From assembly GCA_947465365.1 (NCBI GenBank), contig CANIAV010000013.1, forward strand, positions 1-12,722: a DNA stretch of 12,722 nucleotides, read 5' to 3'. The translations under genes were made by a program, and so were the position numbers. The notes under the pieces were generated by a model. The model made no database searches and was not told the DNA's origin. It saw nothing but the letters and a program-made list of their open reading frames with translations. This document shows, one piece after another, positions 6,656 through 12,722 of this stretch. How positions within the stretch are numbered: the first letter of the stretch is position 1; each line of letters starts with the position of its first letter. This DNA is from Actinomycetota bacterium (GTDB taxonomy: Bacteria > Actinomycetota > Actinomycetes > Nanopelagicales > Nanopelagicaceae).

Positions 6656-7522
6656 ATGTCAGAGCGAAATCACTCTGCTTGGTCGCCAAGCTCACGCGAA
6701 TTACAACGTCGCGCACTTCGTCGTAAATTGAGTCGCAAGCAAGCTTTAATTGCTGCTGTTTCATCAATACTGGTTTTAGGCACGCTCACGACAATTTTGG
6801 TTACATCCCCAGGGTGGGAAGTCGTAAAGGCAACATTCTTTGACATTCAATACGGAAAAGAAGTATTTCCTACCGTCCTTAAAGGTCTCTGGATAAATCT
6901 GCAGTTAACTTTCTTTGGCGGAGTAGCAATTGGAATTATCGCTATGGGGCTTGCGCTCATGCGAACTACCAAGTCTCCGGCGCTTACGCCATTTAGATTT
7001 TTAGCTACGGCTTACGTTGATATCTTCCGAGGCGCACCGCTGATCTTGATCATCTTGTTAGTTGGCTTCGGAGTTCCAGCCCTTCGCCTGCAAGGGGTAT
7101 CCAGCAATGTGATTGTTCTCGGAACAATTGCGGTTGTACTTACCTATTCTGCATATGTGGCAGAAGTTATTCGCTCGGGAATTCTATCCATTCATCCCAG
7201 CCAGAGAGCTGCTGCTAGATCACTTGGCTTAACTTCTGGCCAAACAATGCGCTTTGTTGTATTACCTCAGGCGCTACGCCGAGTTGTACCGCCGCTGCTA
7301 AATGACTTTGTATCTCTATTAAAAGATACCGGCCTAGTTTCAATTCTTGGAGTTACAGATGCAGTACGTGCAGCACAGATAAATGCCAGTCGAACCTTTA
7401 ACTACACACCTTATGTAGTTGCCGCAATCCTCTTTTTACTTATAACTATTCCAATGACGCGCTATACCGATCGTGCCATCCGCCATCGGACACAAGCGCA
7501 AAATTCGGAAGGGGCGATTTGA
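6656..7522 (+). CDS. ABC transporter permease, polar amino acid (HisM/GlnP) family
   Basis: A 288-residue inner-membrane permease. Seen: a positively charged N-terminus (RRALRRKLSRKQ), a first helix near residues 31-52, the FPTVLKGLWINLQLTFFGG opening of the conserved permease domain, and the cytoplasmic coupling loop SIHPSQRAAARSLGL followed by LPQALRRVVPPLLNDFVSLLKDT, which docks on the ATPase. The single permease gene suggests a homodimer. The ATG at 6656 is preferred; an in-frame TTG at 6647 would add three residues. No strong ribosome binding site is visible before either. The gene begins 44 bases after the binding-protein gene and ends in TGATG, overlapping the ATPase start. Confidence 0.9.
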   Translation: MSERNHSAWSPSSRELQRRALRRKLSRKQALIAAVSSILVLGTLTTILVTSPGWEVVKATFFDIQYGKEVFPTVLKGLWINLQLTFFGGVAIGIIAMGLALMRTTKSPALTPFRFLATAYVDIFRGAPLILIILLVGFGVPALRLQGVSSNVIVLGTIAVVLTYSAYVAEVIRSGILSIHPSQRAAARSLGLTSGQTMRFVVLPQALRRVVPPLLNDFVSLLKDTGLVSILGVTDAVRAAQINASRTFNYTPYVVAAILFLLITIPMTRYTDRAIRHRTQAQNSEGAI

Positions 7523-8268
7523 TGGCTAACGTCCTTGAGCTACAGAACGTCCGTAAAGCATTTGGATCTGAAGTTGTCTTGAATAATCTCTCATTACAAG
7601 TTCCTGAGCACACCGCCACTGTTCTAATTGGAGCATCTGGATCTGGAAAGTCCACGCTGCTGCGATGCATTAATTTGCTAGAAACGATCGATGATGGGCA
7701 GATATTTTTGGATGGTCAGGAAATCACCGACCCTTCAATTAAAGTTGACGATGTTCGCCGTAAATTAGGAATGGTCTTTCAATCCTTTAATCTCTTTCCT
7801 CATAAAACCGTTCTGGAAAATATCACCCTCGCTCCAGTTAAAGTCCAAGACAAGAGCGAAGATGAAGCGTATGAGATTGCAACAAAACTCCTATCCCGGT
7901 TTGATCTGGCAGATAAAGCAGATCAATACCCAGATCGTTTAAGCGGGGGACAGCAACAACGCGTTGCAATTATTAGATCGTTAGCGGTTAATCCGCGACT
8001 ACTTTTATTAGATGAAATTACTTCAGCCCTTGATCCAGTTCTTGTAAATGAAGTCTTAAGTATTGTGCGTGATCTTAAACTGGATGGTATGACGATGGTT
8101 CTGGCTACCCATGAGATGGGATTTGCCACACAAGTAGCCGATGAAGTCTGTTTCTTGGAATCTGGAAATATTCTGGAACGAGGAAGTGCTGAGCAAGTAC
8201 TTAAAAACCCGACAGATCCAAAAACTCAAGAATTCCTAAAGCGAGTACACCAAGCAGGCCGGCTTTAG
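7522..8268 (+). CDS. ABC transporter ATP-binding protein, polar amino acid (GlnQ/HisP) family
   Basis: A 248-residue cytoplasmic ATPase, the usual length. Seen in order: Walker A GASGSGKST at 37-45, Q-loop Q87 (VFQSFNLFPH), signature LSGGQQQR at 140-147, Walker B LLLLDEITSALD with D164 and catalytic E165, and the switch histidine H197 (ATHEMG). All residues for ATP hydrolysis are intact. The ATG at 7522 overlaps the permease stop by one base and has GGAAGGGG upstream at 7507-7514. It powers import through the preceding permease and lipoprotein. It is the last gene of the three-gene transporter set; a 50-base gap follows before mtnA. Confidence 0.93.
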   Translation: MANVLELQNVRKAFGSEVVLNNLSLQVPEHTATVLIGASGSGKSTLLRCINLLETIDDGQIFLDGQEITDPSIKVDDVRRKLGMVFQSFNLFPHKTVLENITLAPVKVQDKSEDEAYEIATKLLSRFDLADKADQYPDRLSGGQQQRVAIIRSLAVNPRLLLLDEITSALDPVLVNEVLSIVRDLKLDGMTMVLATHEMGFATQVADEVCFLESGNILERGSAEQVLKNPTDPKTQEFLKRVHQAGRL

Positions 8269-8318
8269 ATTTAATTTTTTAGGTGATAAGTTCAAGGCCT
8301 TAACTAGGGAGTATTTGG

Positions 8319-9332
8319 ATGTCTAGCGTGATCGAGGCAATTGTCTGGAAAGACAACAGGATTGTCTTACTTGATCAAACCCAAATTCCCATCTCTGAAA
8401 ATTACATTTCATATGACGAGCTAGCCCCATATATCGACGCCATTCAACGCTTGGTCGTTAGAGGAGCTCCCGCTCTCGGTGTTGCAGGTGCTTACGGAGT
8501 AGTCCTTGCAATAGATGAGGCAGCGCGAAAAGGACATAACGCCAACGAGTTAGAGCACAAAATTGATTTGCTTCGTGATGCTCGCCCAACTGCCGTTAAT
8601 CTGGCATGGGCGGTTGAGAAGATACGCAAACATTTACCGGAAGGCCGTGACGCTGTCCTTGCTGCGGCGCACCAATTGGCGAGAGAAGATAAGCAATCGA
8701 GCACCGATATGGGAAATATTGGCGCTGATTGGTTAATAAACAAATTAGGCTCAAAACCTTTAACACTTTTGACACATTGCAATACTGGTTCGTTAGCAAC
8801 TACCGGTACAGGTACTGCATTAGGCGTAATCAAAGAGTTGCATAAGCGCGGAAATGTAAAAGAAGTTTATGCAGATGAGACTCGTCCGTTGCTGCAAGGT
8901 TCAAGACTTACAGCTTGGGAACTTATGAAATCTGAGATCCCTTATCGAATCGAACCAGATGGCGCTGCTGCGATGGCGATATTAAGCGGACGTATTGATG
9001 CTGCTCTGATTGGCGCGGATCGAATCGCAAAGAACGGTGATTCAGCGAATAAAATTGGTTCACTCAGTGTGGCTCTGGCTTGTCACGCCGCAGGAATTCC
9101 TTTCTTGGTAGTTGCGCCTGAATCAACGGTTGATCGGTCAATTGCAACTGGCGGCGATATTCATATCGAGATTCGTGGAGATGAAGAGCTAACGCAATTT
9201 AAAGGTATTCAAGTGGCGCCACTTGGTGCAAAGACATTTAATCCAGCATTTGATGTAACGCCAGCAAAGTACATAAGCGCAGTTATCACTGAAAAACAAT
9301 CCTATGAAATAGCAGAGGGCCAAACGTTATGA
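8319..9332 (+). CDS. mtnA: S-methyl-5-thioribose-1-phosphate isomerase family protein (MtnA-type)
   Basis: A 337-residue member of the eIF2B-related aldose-1-phosphate isomerase family. MtnA converts 5-methylthioribose-1-phosphate to 5-methylthioribulose-1-phosphate; some members also act on 5-deoxyribose-1-phosphate. Seen: the VRGAPALGVAGAYG phosphate-binding segment at 47-60, catalytic C154 in THCNTGSLATTG, the ADETRPLLQGSRLTAWEL signature starting near 185, and catalytic D234 in IGADRIAKNGDSANKIG. The ATG at 8319 follows AGGGAG at 8306-8311. The gene overlaps the aldolase fusion by four bases (ATGA), so its product probably feeds that enzyme. Ribose-1,5-bisphosphate isomerase is a related alternative but the signatures and length fit MtnA better. 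No MtnK kinase or MtnP phosphorylase is present in the window. Confidence 0.87.
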   Translation: MSSVIEAIVWKDNRIVLLDQTQIPISENYISYDELAPYIDAIQRLVVRGAPALGVAGAYGVVLAIDEAARKGHNANELEHKIDLLRDARPTAVNLAWAVEKIRKHLPEGRDAVLAAAHQLAREDKQSSTDMGNIGADWLINKLGSKPLTLLTHCNTGSLATTGTGTALGVIKELHKRGNVKEVYADETRPLLQGSRLTAWELMKSEIPYRIEPDGAAAMAILSGRIDAALIGADRIAKNGDSANKIGSLSVALACHAAGIPFLVVAPESTVDRSIATGGDIHIEIRGDEELTQFKGIQVAPLGAKTFNPAFDVTPAKYISAVITEKQSYEIAEGQTL

Positions 9333-11299
9333 GTGAATTAAAACCGCTACATGATCTAGTCGCACGTTCTCAGAAGATCGGTGCTGACCAGTCAATGGTT
9401 GTTTACGGTGGCGGTAATACCTCAAGTAAAGGAGAGATTAAAGATCACCTCGGTCGCCTGAAGAAAGTTTTATGGGTTAAGGGCTCTGGCGCAGATATGC
9501 AATATGCCATCGATCGCGATTATCCCGCGCTATATCTAGAAGATTTATTAGCGCTACGGGATTTTGATGCGTTAGATGATGACACGATGGTTGATTATGT
9601 GACTCGTGCATTGGTTGATCCAACTTCACGCAGACCTTCTATCGAAACTCTTTTACACGGCTTCTTGCCTGCTAAACACATTGACCACGTGCACGCAGAT
9701 GCTATTTGTGCGCTGACGAATCATCCGCAAGGCGAAAAGGCTGTGCGTGAAGCCCTCGGTGAAAATTTTGCATACGTTGATTGGCTTCGCCCTGGATTTA
9801 ATCTCTCAAAGATAGTTGGCGGCCTCGGAGATTATGCCGGTGTCGTACTTGCACATCATGGACTAGTTGTTTGGGATGAAGATTCAGATCGTTGTTATCA
9901 AAAGACGCTAGATACAGTCGCTCTGGCAGATAAGTATTTAGATTCGCTAAATAAGCGCCCTGCGGCAAACTTCCAGCACCAGGATCTACCTGATGAAGAG
10001 CTAAAAGATTTACTACTTAAATTACGTGGAACAATTGGCAAGAAGCAGTTACTACGCACCGATAAACGTTTGGCAGAGATTGCATCTCGTCCGGATCTAA
10101 AGAAGATTCTCGCCCTTGGCGCATCGAGTGCCGATCACATGCTGCGGATTCGTCCCAAGTCAGCAACCGTAACTTTGGAAGATACCGAGACTGGCATAAA
10201 GGAATTTCGTGAGAATTACGCCGCCTACTTTGAAGCGAATAAATCATTGCTTCCGGCCGGTTATGTCAGCCATGGCAATGATCCTAAAGTCATCATCGTT
10301 CCTGGAGTCGGCGCAGTAACAGCTGCAACCACAATTAAAGAGAACACGATGTTGGCAGATATTGCCTCCCACACTCATAAAGTTGCCGCACGGGTTGTAG
10401 ATGTCTTTGGCGATGGTGACACTATTTCTGACGCCGAGATTTTCGGCTTTGATTACTGGCCGATGGAGTTATTTAAGTTAAAGAATAAGCCGGCACCTGC
10501 TCAACTAGATGGCCACATCATTATCGTAACTGGCGCCGGCAGCGGCATCGGTCGTGGGGTTGCGTTAGAACTTGCTAAACGTGGAGCGCACTTAGTGCTT
10601 GCTGATATTGAAGAAGCCGGGCTAATTGAAGTTGAAAAGGAATTTGCTGAAAATAAGTGCAATCCTCCTTTATTGATTTTGGGAGATCAGTCCAAGGAAG
10701 CAGATGTTCAGGCAACTGTTACAAAAACTATTAAGCACTTTGGCGGCTTAGATGGTGTAGTTATCAACGCCGGCATTGGAATTAGCGACAAGCTAGAAGA
10801 TCTAGATGTTGAGAAATGGCGCCGTGGTTTAGATATCAACTTATCTAGCGCTTTTATGTTGACTAAAGAAGCAATGAAGGTGATGCGCAAGCAGAAGATG
10901 GGCGGATCGCTGGTTTATATAGCGAGCAAGAACGCATTTTCACCAGGTGCTGGCTTCGGCGGTTATTCAGTGAGCAAGGCAGGAATGCTGCAGTTGATGC
11001 GTATTGCATCTCTGGAAGGTGGAAGCGCCGGAATTCGCTGTAATGGAATTAACCCTGATGCCGTATTTGATAACAGCAAATTGTGGGAAGGCGGTATTCG
11101 CGAACAACGTGCAGCTGCACATGGCGTGAAACCAGAAGAGCTTGAAGATTTCTATGCCTCTCGCAATCTTCTTAACGCGCGAGTTAGAAGCCTTGATGTA
11201 GCCCGAGCTGCTGCCTTCTTCTTAAGCGATGAATCATCGCGTACTACTGGTAGCGTCATCGCAGTAGATGGTGGCGTTGCTGCCGCATTCCCAAGGTAG
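9329..11299 (+). CDS. Bifunctional class II aldolase / short-chain dehydrogenase fusion
   Basis: A 656-residue two-domain protein like the rhamnulose-1-phosphate aldolase/alcohol dehydrogenase family. Aldolase half: GGGNTSSK at 27-34 and KGSG at 51-54 (phosphate binding), E106 (SIETLLH, likely catalytic), zinc ligands H120 and H122 (DHVHAD), and AHHG at 175-178 with the third metal histidine. SDR half: TGAGSGIG at 401-408, NAG at 480-482, and catalytic S533, Y546 and K550 (YSVSK). All key residues of both halves appear intact. It starts within the mtnA stop, so the likely aldolase substrate is a 5-substituted ribulose-1-phosphate, giving dihydroxyacetone phosphate and an aldehyde that the SDR half could reduce or oxidise. 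L-rhamnulose-1-phosphate is the textbook substrate for the fold, but no rhamnose isomerase or kinase is nearby. Confidence 0.85.
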   Translation: MSELKPLHDLVARSQKIGADQSMVVYGGGNTSSKGEIKDHLGRLKKVLWVKGSGADMQYAIDRDYPALYLEDLLALRDFDALDDDTMVDYVTRALVDPTSRRPSIETLLHGFLPAKHIDHVHADAICALTNHPQGEKAVREALGENFAYVDWLRPGFNLSKIVGGLGDYAGVVLAHHGLVVWDEDSDRCYQKTLDTVALADKYLDSLNKRPAANFQHQDLPDEELKDLLLKLRGTIGKKQLLRTDKRLAEIASRPDLKKILALGASSADHMLRIRPKSATVTLEDTETGIKEFRENYAAYFEANKSLLPAGYVSHGNDPKVIIVPGVGAVTAATTIKENTMLADIASHTHKVAARVVDVFGDGDTISDAEIFGFDYWPMELFKLKNKPAPAQLDGHIIIVTGAGSGIGRGVALELAKRGAHLVLADIEEAGLIEVEKEFAENKCNPPLLILGDQSKEADVQATVTKTIKHFGGLDGVVINAGIGISDKLEDLDVEKWRRGLDINLSSAFMLTKEAMKVMRKQKMGGSLVYIASKNAFSPGAGFGGYSVSKAGMLQLMRIASLEGGSAGIRCNGINPDAVFDNSKLWEGGIREQRAAAHGVKPEELEDFYASRNLLNARVRSLDVARAAAFFLSDESSRTTGSVIAVDGGVAAAFPR

Positions 11300-11314
11300 A
11301 AACAGTCCTATAAC

Positions 11315-11322
11315 AAAGGTGG
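11315..11322 (+). promoter_or_regulatory. Ribosome binding site of the RuBisCO-like gene
   Basis: AAAGGTGG lies 10 bases before the ATG at 11333. It fixes the start and shows that this gene, unlike its coupled neighbours, has its own initiation signal. The following AAGCGCTT (11323-11330) is a perfect 8-bp palindrome between this site and the start codon. Confidence 0.6.
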
Positions 11323-11332
11323 AAGCGCTTTA

Positions 11333-12430
11333 ATGGATCGTATTTACGTAACTTACGCATTTGTAGGTGAAAACCCAGCTGCTATCGCCGATGTAATTAG
11401 GGTAGAACAAACGATTGAATTTCCATACGAGCTTGCGCCAAGTTGGATTCAAGAAGAAATTGTTGGAAAGATAGAAGAGATTTCATCGCAAGATAAAACC
11501 AATCATTTGATCACTATCTCCTATAACCCTGATGTGGCCGGGGGAGAGCTAAATCAATTATTGAACGTACTTTGGGGCAATGTCTCACTATTTCCTGGGG
11601 TGAAGATGGTTGATCTCAAATTGCCTATGCAACTTTTACAGAAATTTGCTGGGCCTCGTTTTGGAATTAGTGGATTACGTAAATTATTTAACGCACCGAC
11701 CCGTCCTTTAGTTGCAACAGCGCTTAAACCTATGGGATCAGATGCCAAAACGTTGGCAGAAGTTGCGCGCACCTTAGCGCTGGCGGGTTTTGACCTAATA
11801 AAAGATGATCACAGTTTGGCAAATCAACCTTGGGCAACTTGGAAAGATCGAGTAACTTTAATTTCGCAAGCAGTCAATGAAGCAAATGCGACCACTGGTG
11901 GCAGCTCTGTTTATGCCCCAAGTTTAAATCTACCTTTTGATCAAATTAGCGATGCGGCACACACTGCGAAAGAGTTAGGAGCTGGTGCTTTATTGGTTAT
12001 TCCAGGAATCACTGGTTTTGATTCTCTCCGTAAAATTGCATCAGATAATTCGATCGCACTTCCAGTTCTGGGTCACCCGGCGATGTTGGGTTCATTAGTG
12101 ATATCTAAAGATGAGGGAATCTCACACGGAATCGCATTGGGAACCTTTATGCGCCTTGCTGGTGCTGATATTTCAATCTTCCCAAATATTGGGGGACGCT
12201 TCTCATTTACTTCCGCCCAATGTTTAGAGATTGCAGATCGCTCACGTGAAAACTTAGGGAAGTTAAAACCAATAATGGTCGCCCCAGCAGGTGGCATGAC
12301 TTTGGAGCGAATCCCAGAAATGATCGAGATGTATGGCAAAGATGCTGCTCTATTGATCGGTGGCGCTCTCTCTCGCGGACACTTGGCAGATAACGCTGCT
12401 CGCATGTGCGAAATGGTGCGCGCCTACTAA
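11333..12430 (+). CDS. RuBisCO-like protein (form IV), reaction unassigned
   Basis: A 365-residue protein with the RuBisCO large-subunit fold, shorter than true RuBisCO (about 460-475). By my alignment to spinach numbering: K175 is kept as K132 (LKPMG), K177 becomes M134, the carbamylated K201 is kept as K157 and D203 as D159 (IKDDH), E204 becomes H160, H294 is kept as H248, H327 becomes I282, K334 becomes R289 (GGRF), and S379 becomes A319 (APAGGM). The phosphate-binding glycines G320-G321 and G343-G344 remain. It therefore cannot be a normal carboxylase but should still bind a metal and a phosphorylated, enolisable sugar. Known form IV roles include enolase (MtnW), isomerase in the MTA-isoprenoid shunt, and decarboxylase/transcarboxylase in apionate catabolism. 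Its place 33 bases after the aldolase fusion suggests a related phosphosugar substrate. Confidence 0.88.
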   Translation: MDRIYVTYAFVGENPAAIADVIRVEQTIEFPYELAPSWIQEEIVGKIEEISSQDKTNHLITISYNPDVAGGELNQLLNVLWGNVSLFPGVKMVDLKLPMQLLQKFAGPRFGISGLRKLFNAPTRPLVATALKPMGSDAKTLAEVARTLALAGFDLIKDDHSLANQPWATWKDRVTLISQAVNEANATTGGSSVYAPSLNLPFDQISDAAHTAKELGAGALLVIPGITGFDSLRKIASDNSIALPVLGHPAMLGSLVISKDEGISHGIALGTFMRLAGADISIFPNIGGRFSFTSAQCLEIADRSRENLGKLKPIMVAPAGGMTLERIPEMIEMYGKDAALLIGGALSRGHLADNAARMCEMVRAY

Positions 12431-12443
12431 ACTTAGCCACATC

Positions 12444-12722
12444 ATGTGGAAGAAGATAAAGAAGTTATTCGCTGACCGTCGCGTCTGGGTGCGTCAAATT
12501 ATTGTGGCTGGCTTAGCTGGGGCTGTCTCCTGGCAAGTAGGTGATTTACTAATTAAAGATGGTGGCGTTGTCGCCGCAATTGTTTGTACTTTATCAATCC
12601 GTATTTCGCTCCATAAATCAGTGCGCGAGGGCTTTGGCCAAATCGTTGGTACTGCCATAGGTGCATCCGTTGCTCTCTTGAATGTATCGATCTTTGATGT
12701 TGGATTTATAGCCGTCGGCCTC
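12444..12722 (+). CDS. FUSC/aromatic acid exporter-like membrane protein, 3' end outside window
   Basis: The first 93 codons are open to the window edge. The product opens with a basic stretch (MWKKIKKLFADRRVWVRQ), followed by a helix IIVAGLAGAVSWQVGDLL, a segment VVAAIVCTLSIRISLHKSVREGFGQIVGTAIGASVALL, and the start of another helix. This alternation and the REG-x-Q-x2-GT-x-IG-A motif are typical of the N-terminal half of FUSC/ArAE-type (DUF939-like) proteins. The gene begins 13 bases after the RuBisCO-like gene with no clear ribosome binding site, so it may be cotranscribed. Substrate unknown; a role in the upstream pathway cannot be shown. Confidence 0.65.
   Translation, partial: MWKKIKKLFADRRVWVRQIIVAGLAGAVSWQVGDLLIKDGGVVAAIVCTLSIRISLHKSVREGFGQIVGTAIGASVALLNVSIFDVGFIAVGL

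Noticed and set aside
8252..8280. Rho-independent terminator after the ATPase gene (AAGC ... GCTT followed by a T run).
   Set aside because: The stem is only 4 bp and the T run starts nine bases after it; too weak to call.
11318..11332. Catabolite-response or LacI-type operator around GGAAGCGCTTT before the RuBisCO-like gene.
   Set aside because: It overlaps the ribosome binding region and mismatches consensus ends; an 8-bp palindrome at this place is easily chance.
11333..12430. Genuine CO2-fixing RuBisCO, paired with MtnA-like protein as in the archaeal AMP/pentose bisphosphate pathway.
   Set aside because: Equivalents of K177, E204, H327, K334 and S379 are replaced, the chain is about 100 residues short, and no AMP phosphorylase is present.
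1..12722. CRISPR arrays, tRNA or rRNA genes, insertion sequences, phage genes.
   Set aside because: No regularly spaced repeats, cloverleaf-like segments, transposase motifs or terminal inverted repeats were seen; nearly all the sequence is accounted for by metabolic genes.

Overview
The window is about 12.7 kb of densely packed DNA of moderate GC. It carries nine complete rightward genes, one complete leftward gene at the left end and one truncated rightward gene at the right end. No stretch longer than about 120 bases lacks a gene. The compact layout (stop/start overlaps such as TAATG and ATGA), the lipoprotein-type solute-binding protein and the general protein style suggest a streamlined actinobacterium, possibly a freshwater lineage such as Nanopelagicales (acI). 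The taxonomic call is inference only; no rRNA or other marker is present.

Region 1 (18-1245): a leftward Gfo/Idh/MocA-family NAD(P)-dependent protein and a divergent promoter region of about 120 bp. That region contains two near-identical 13-bp sites, AGGTTAGACCACT and AGGTCAGACCACT, whose core resembles the TGGTCNGACCA operator type of FadR-subfamily GntR regulators. One site lies next to the start of each divergent gene.

Region 2 (1246-5652): five tightly coupled genes that read as a complete sulfolactate degradation operon. These are suyA and suyB (two-subunit (R)-3-sulfolactate sulfo-lyase of the UxaA/altronate dehydratase superfamily), a D-2-hydroxyacid dehydrogenase matching the (S)-sulfolactate dehydrogenase role (SlcC), an Ldh2-family dehydrogenase matching the (R)-sulfolactate dehydrogenase role (ComC), and a YeiH/SuyZ-type ten-helix exporter. 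Expected flow: (S)-sulfolactate to sulfopyruvate to (R)-sulfolactate, then cleavage to pyruvate and sulfite, with the sulfur oxyanion exported. The carbon is kept and the sulfur apparently discarded.

Region 3 (5766-8268): a complete polar-amino-acid-type ABC importer (lipoprotein, permease, ATPase) whose ligand cannot be read from sequence. It lies between the two catabolic blocks and could serve either.

Region 4 (8319-12430): mtnA-type 5-substituted-ribose-1-phosphate isomerase, a class II aldolase/short-chain dehydrogenase fusion, and a RuBisCO-like (form IV) protein with a heavily altered active site. MtnA plus aldolase resembles the DHAP shunt, while MtnA plus RuBisCO-like protein resembles methionine-salvage or MTA-isoprenoid routes. 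Finding all three together, with an SDR fused to the aldolase, does not match a pathway I know and is the best candidate here for an undescribed system.

Region 5 (12444-end): the first 93 codons of an FUSC/aromatic-acid-exporter-like membrane protein, cut by the window edge.
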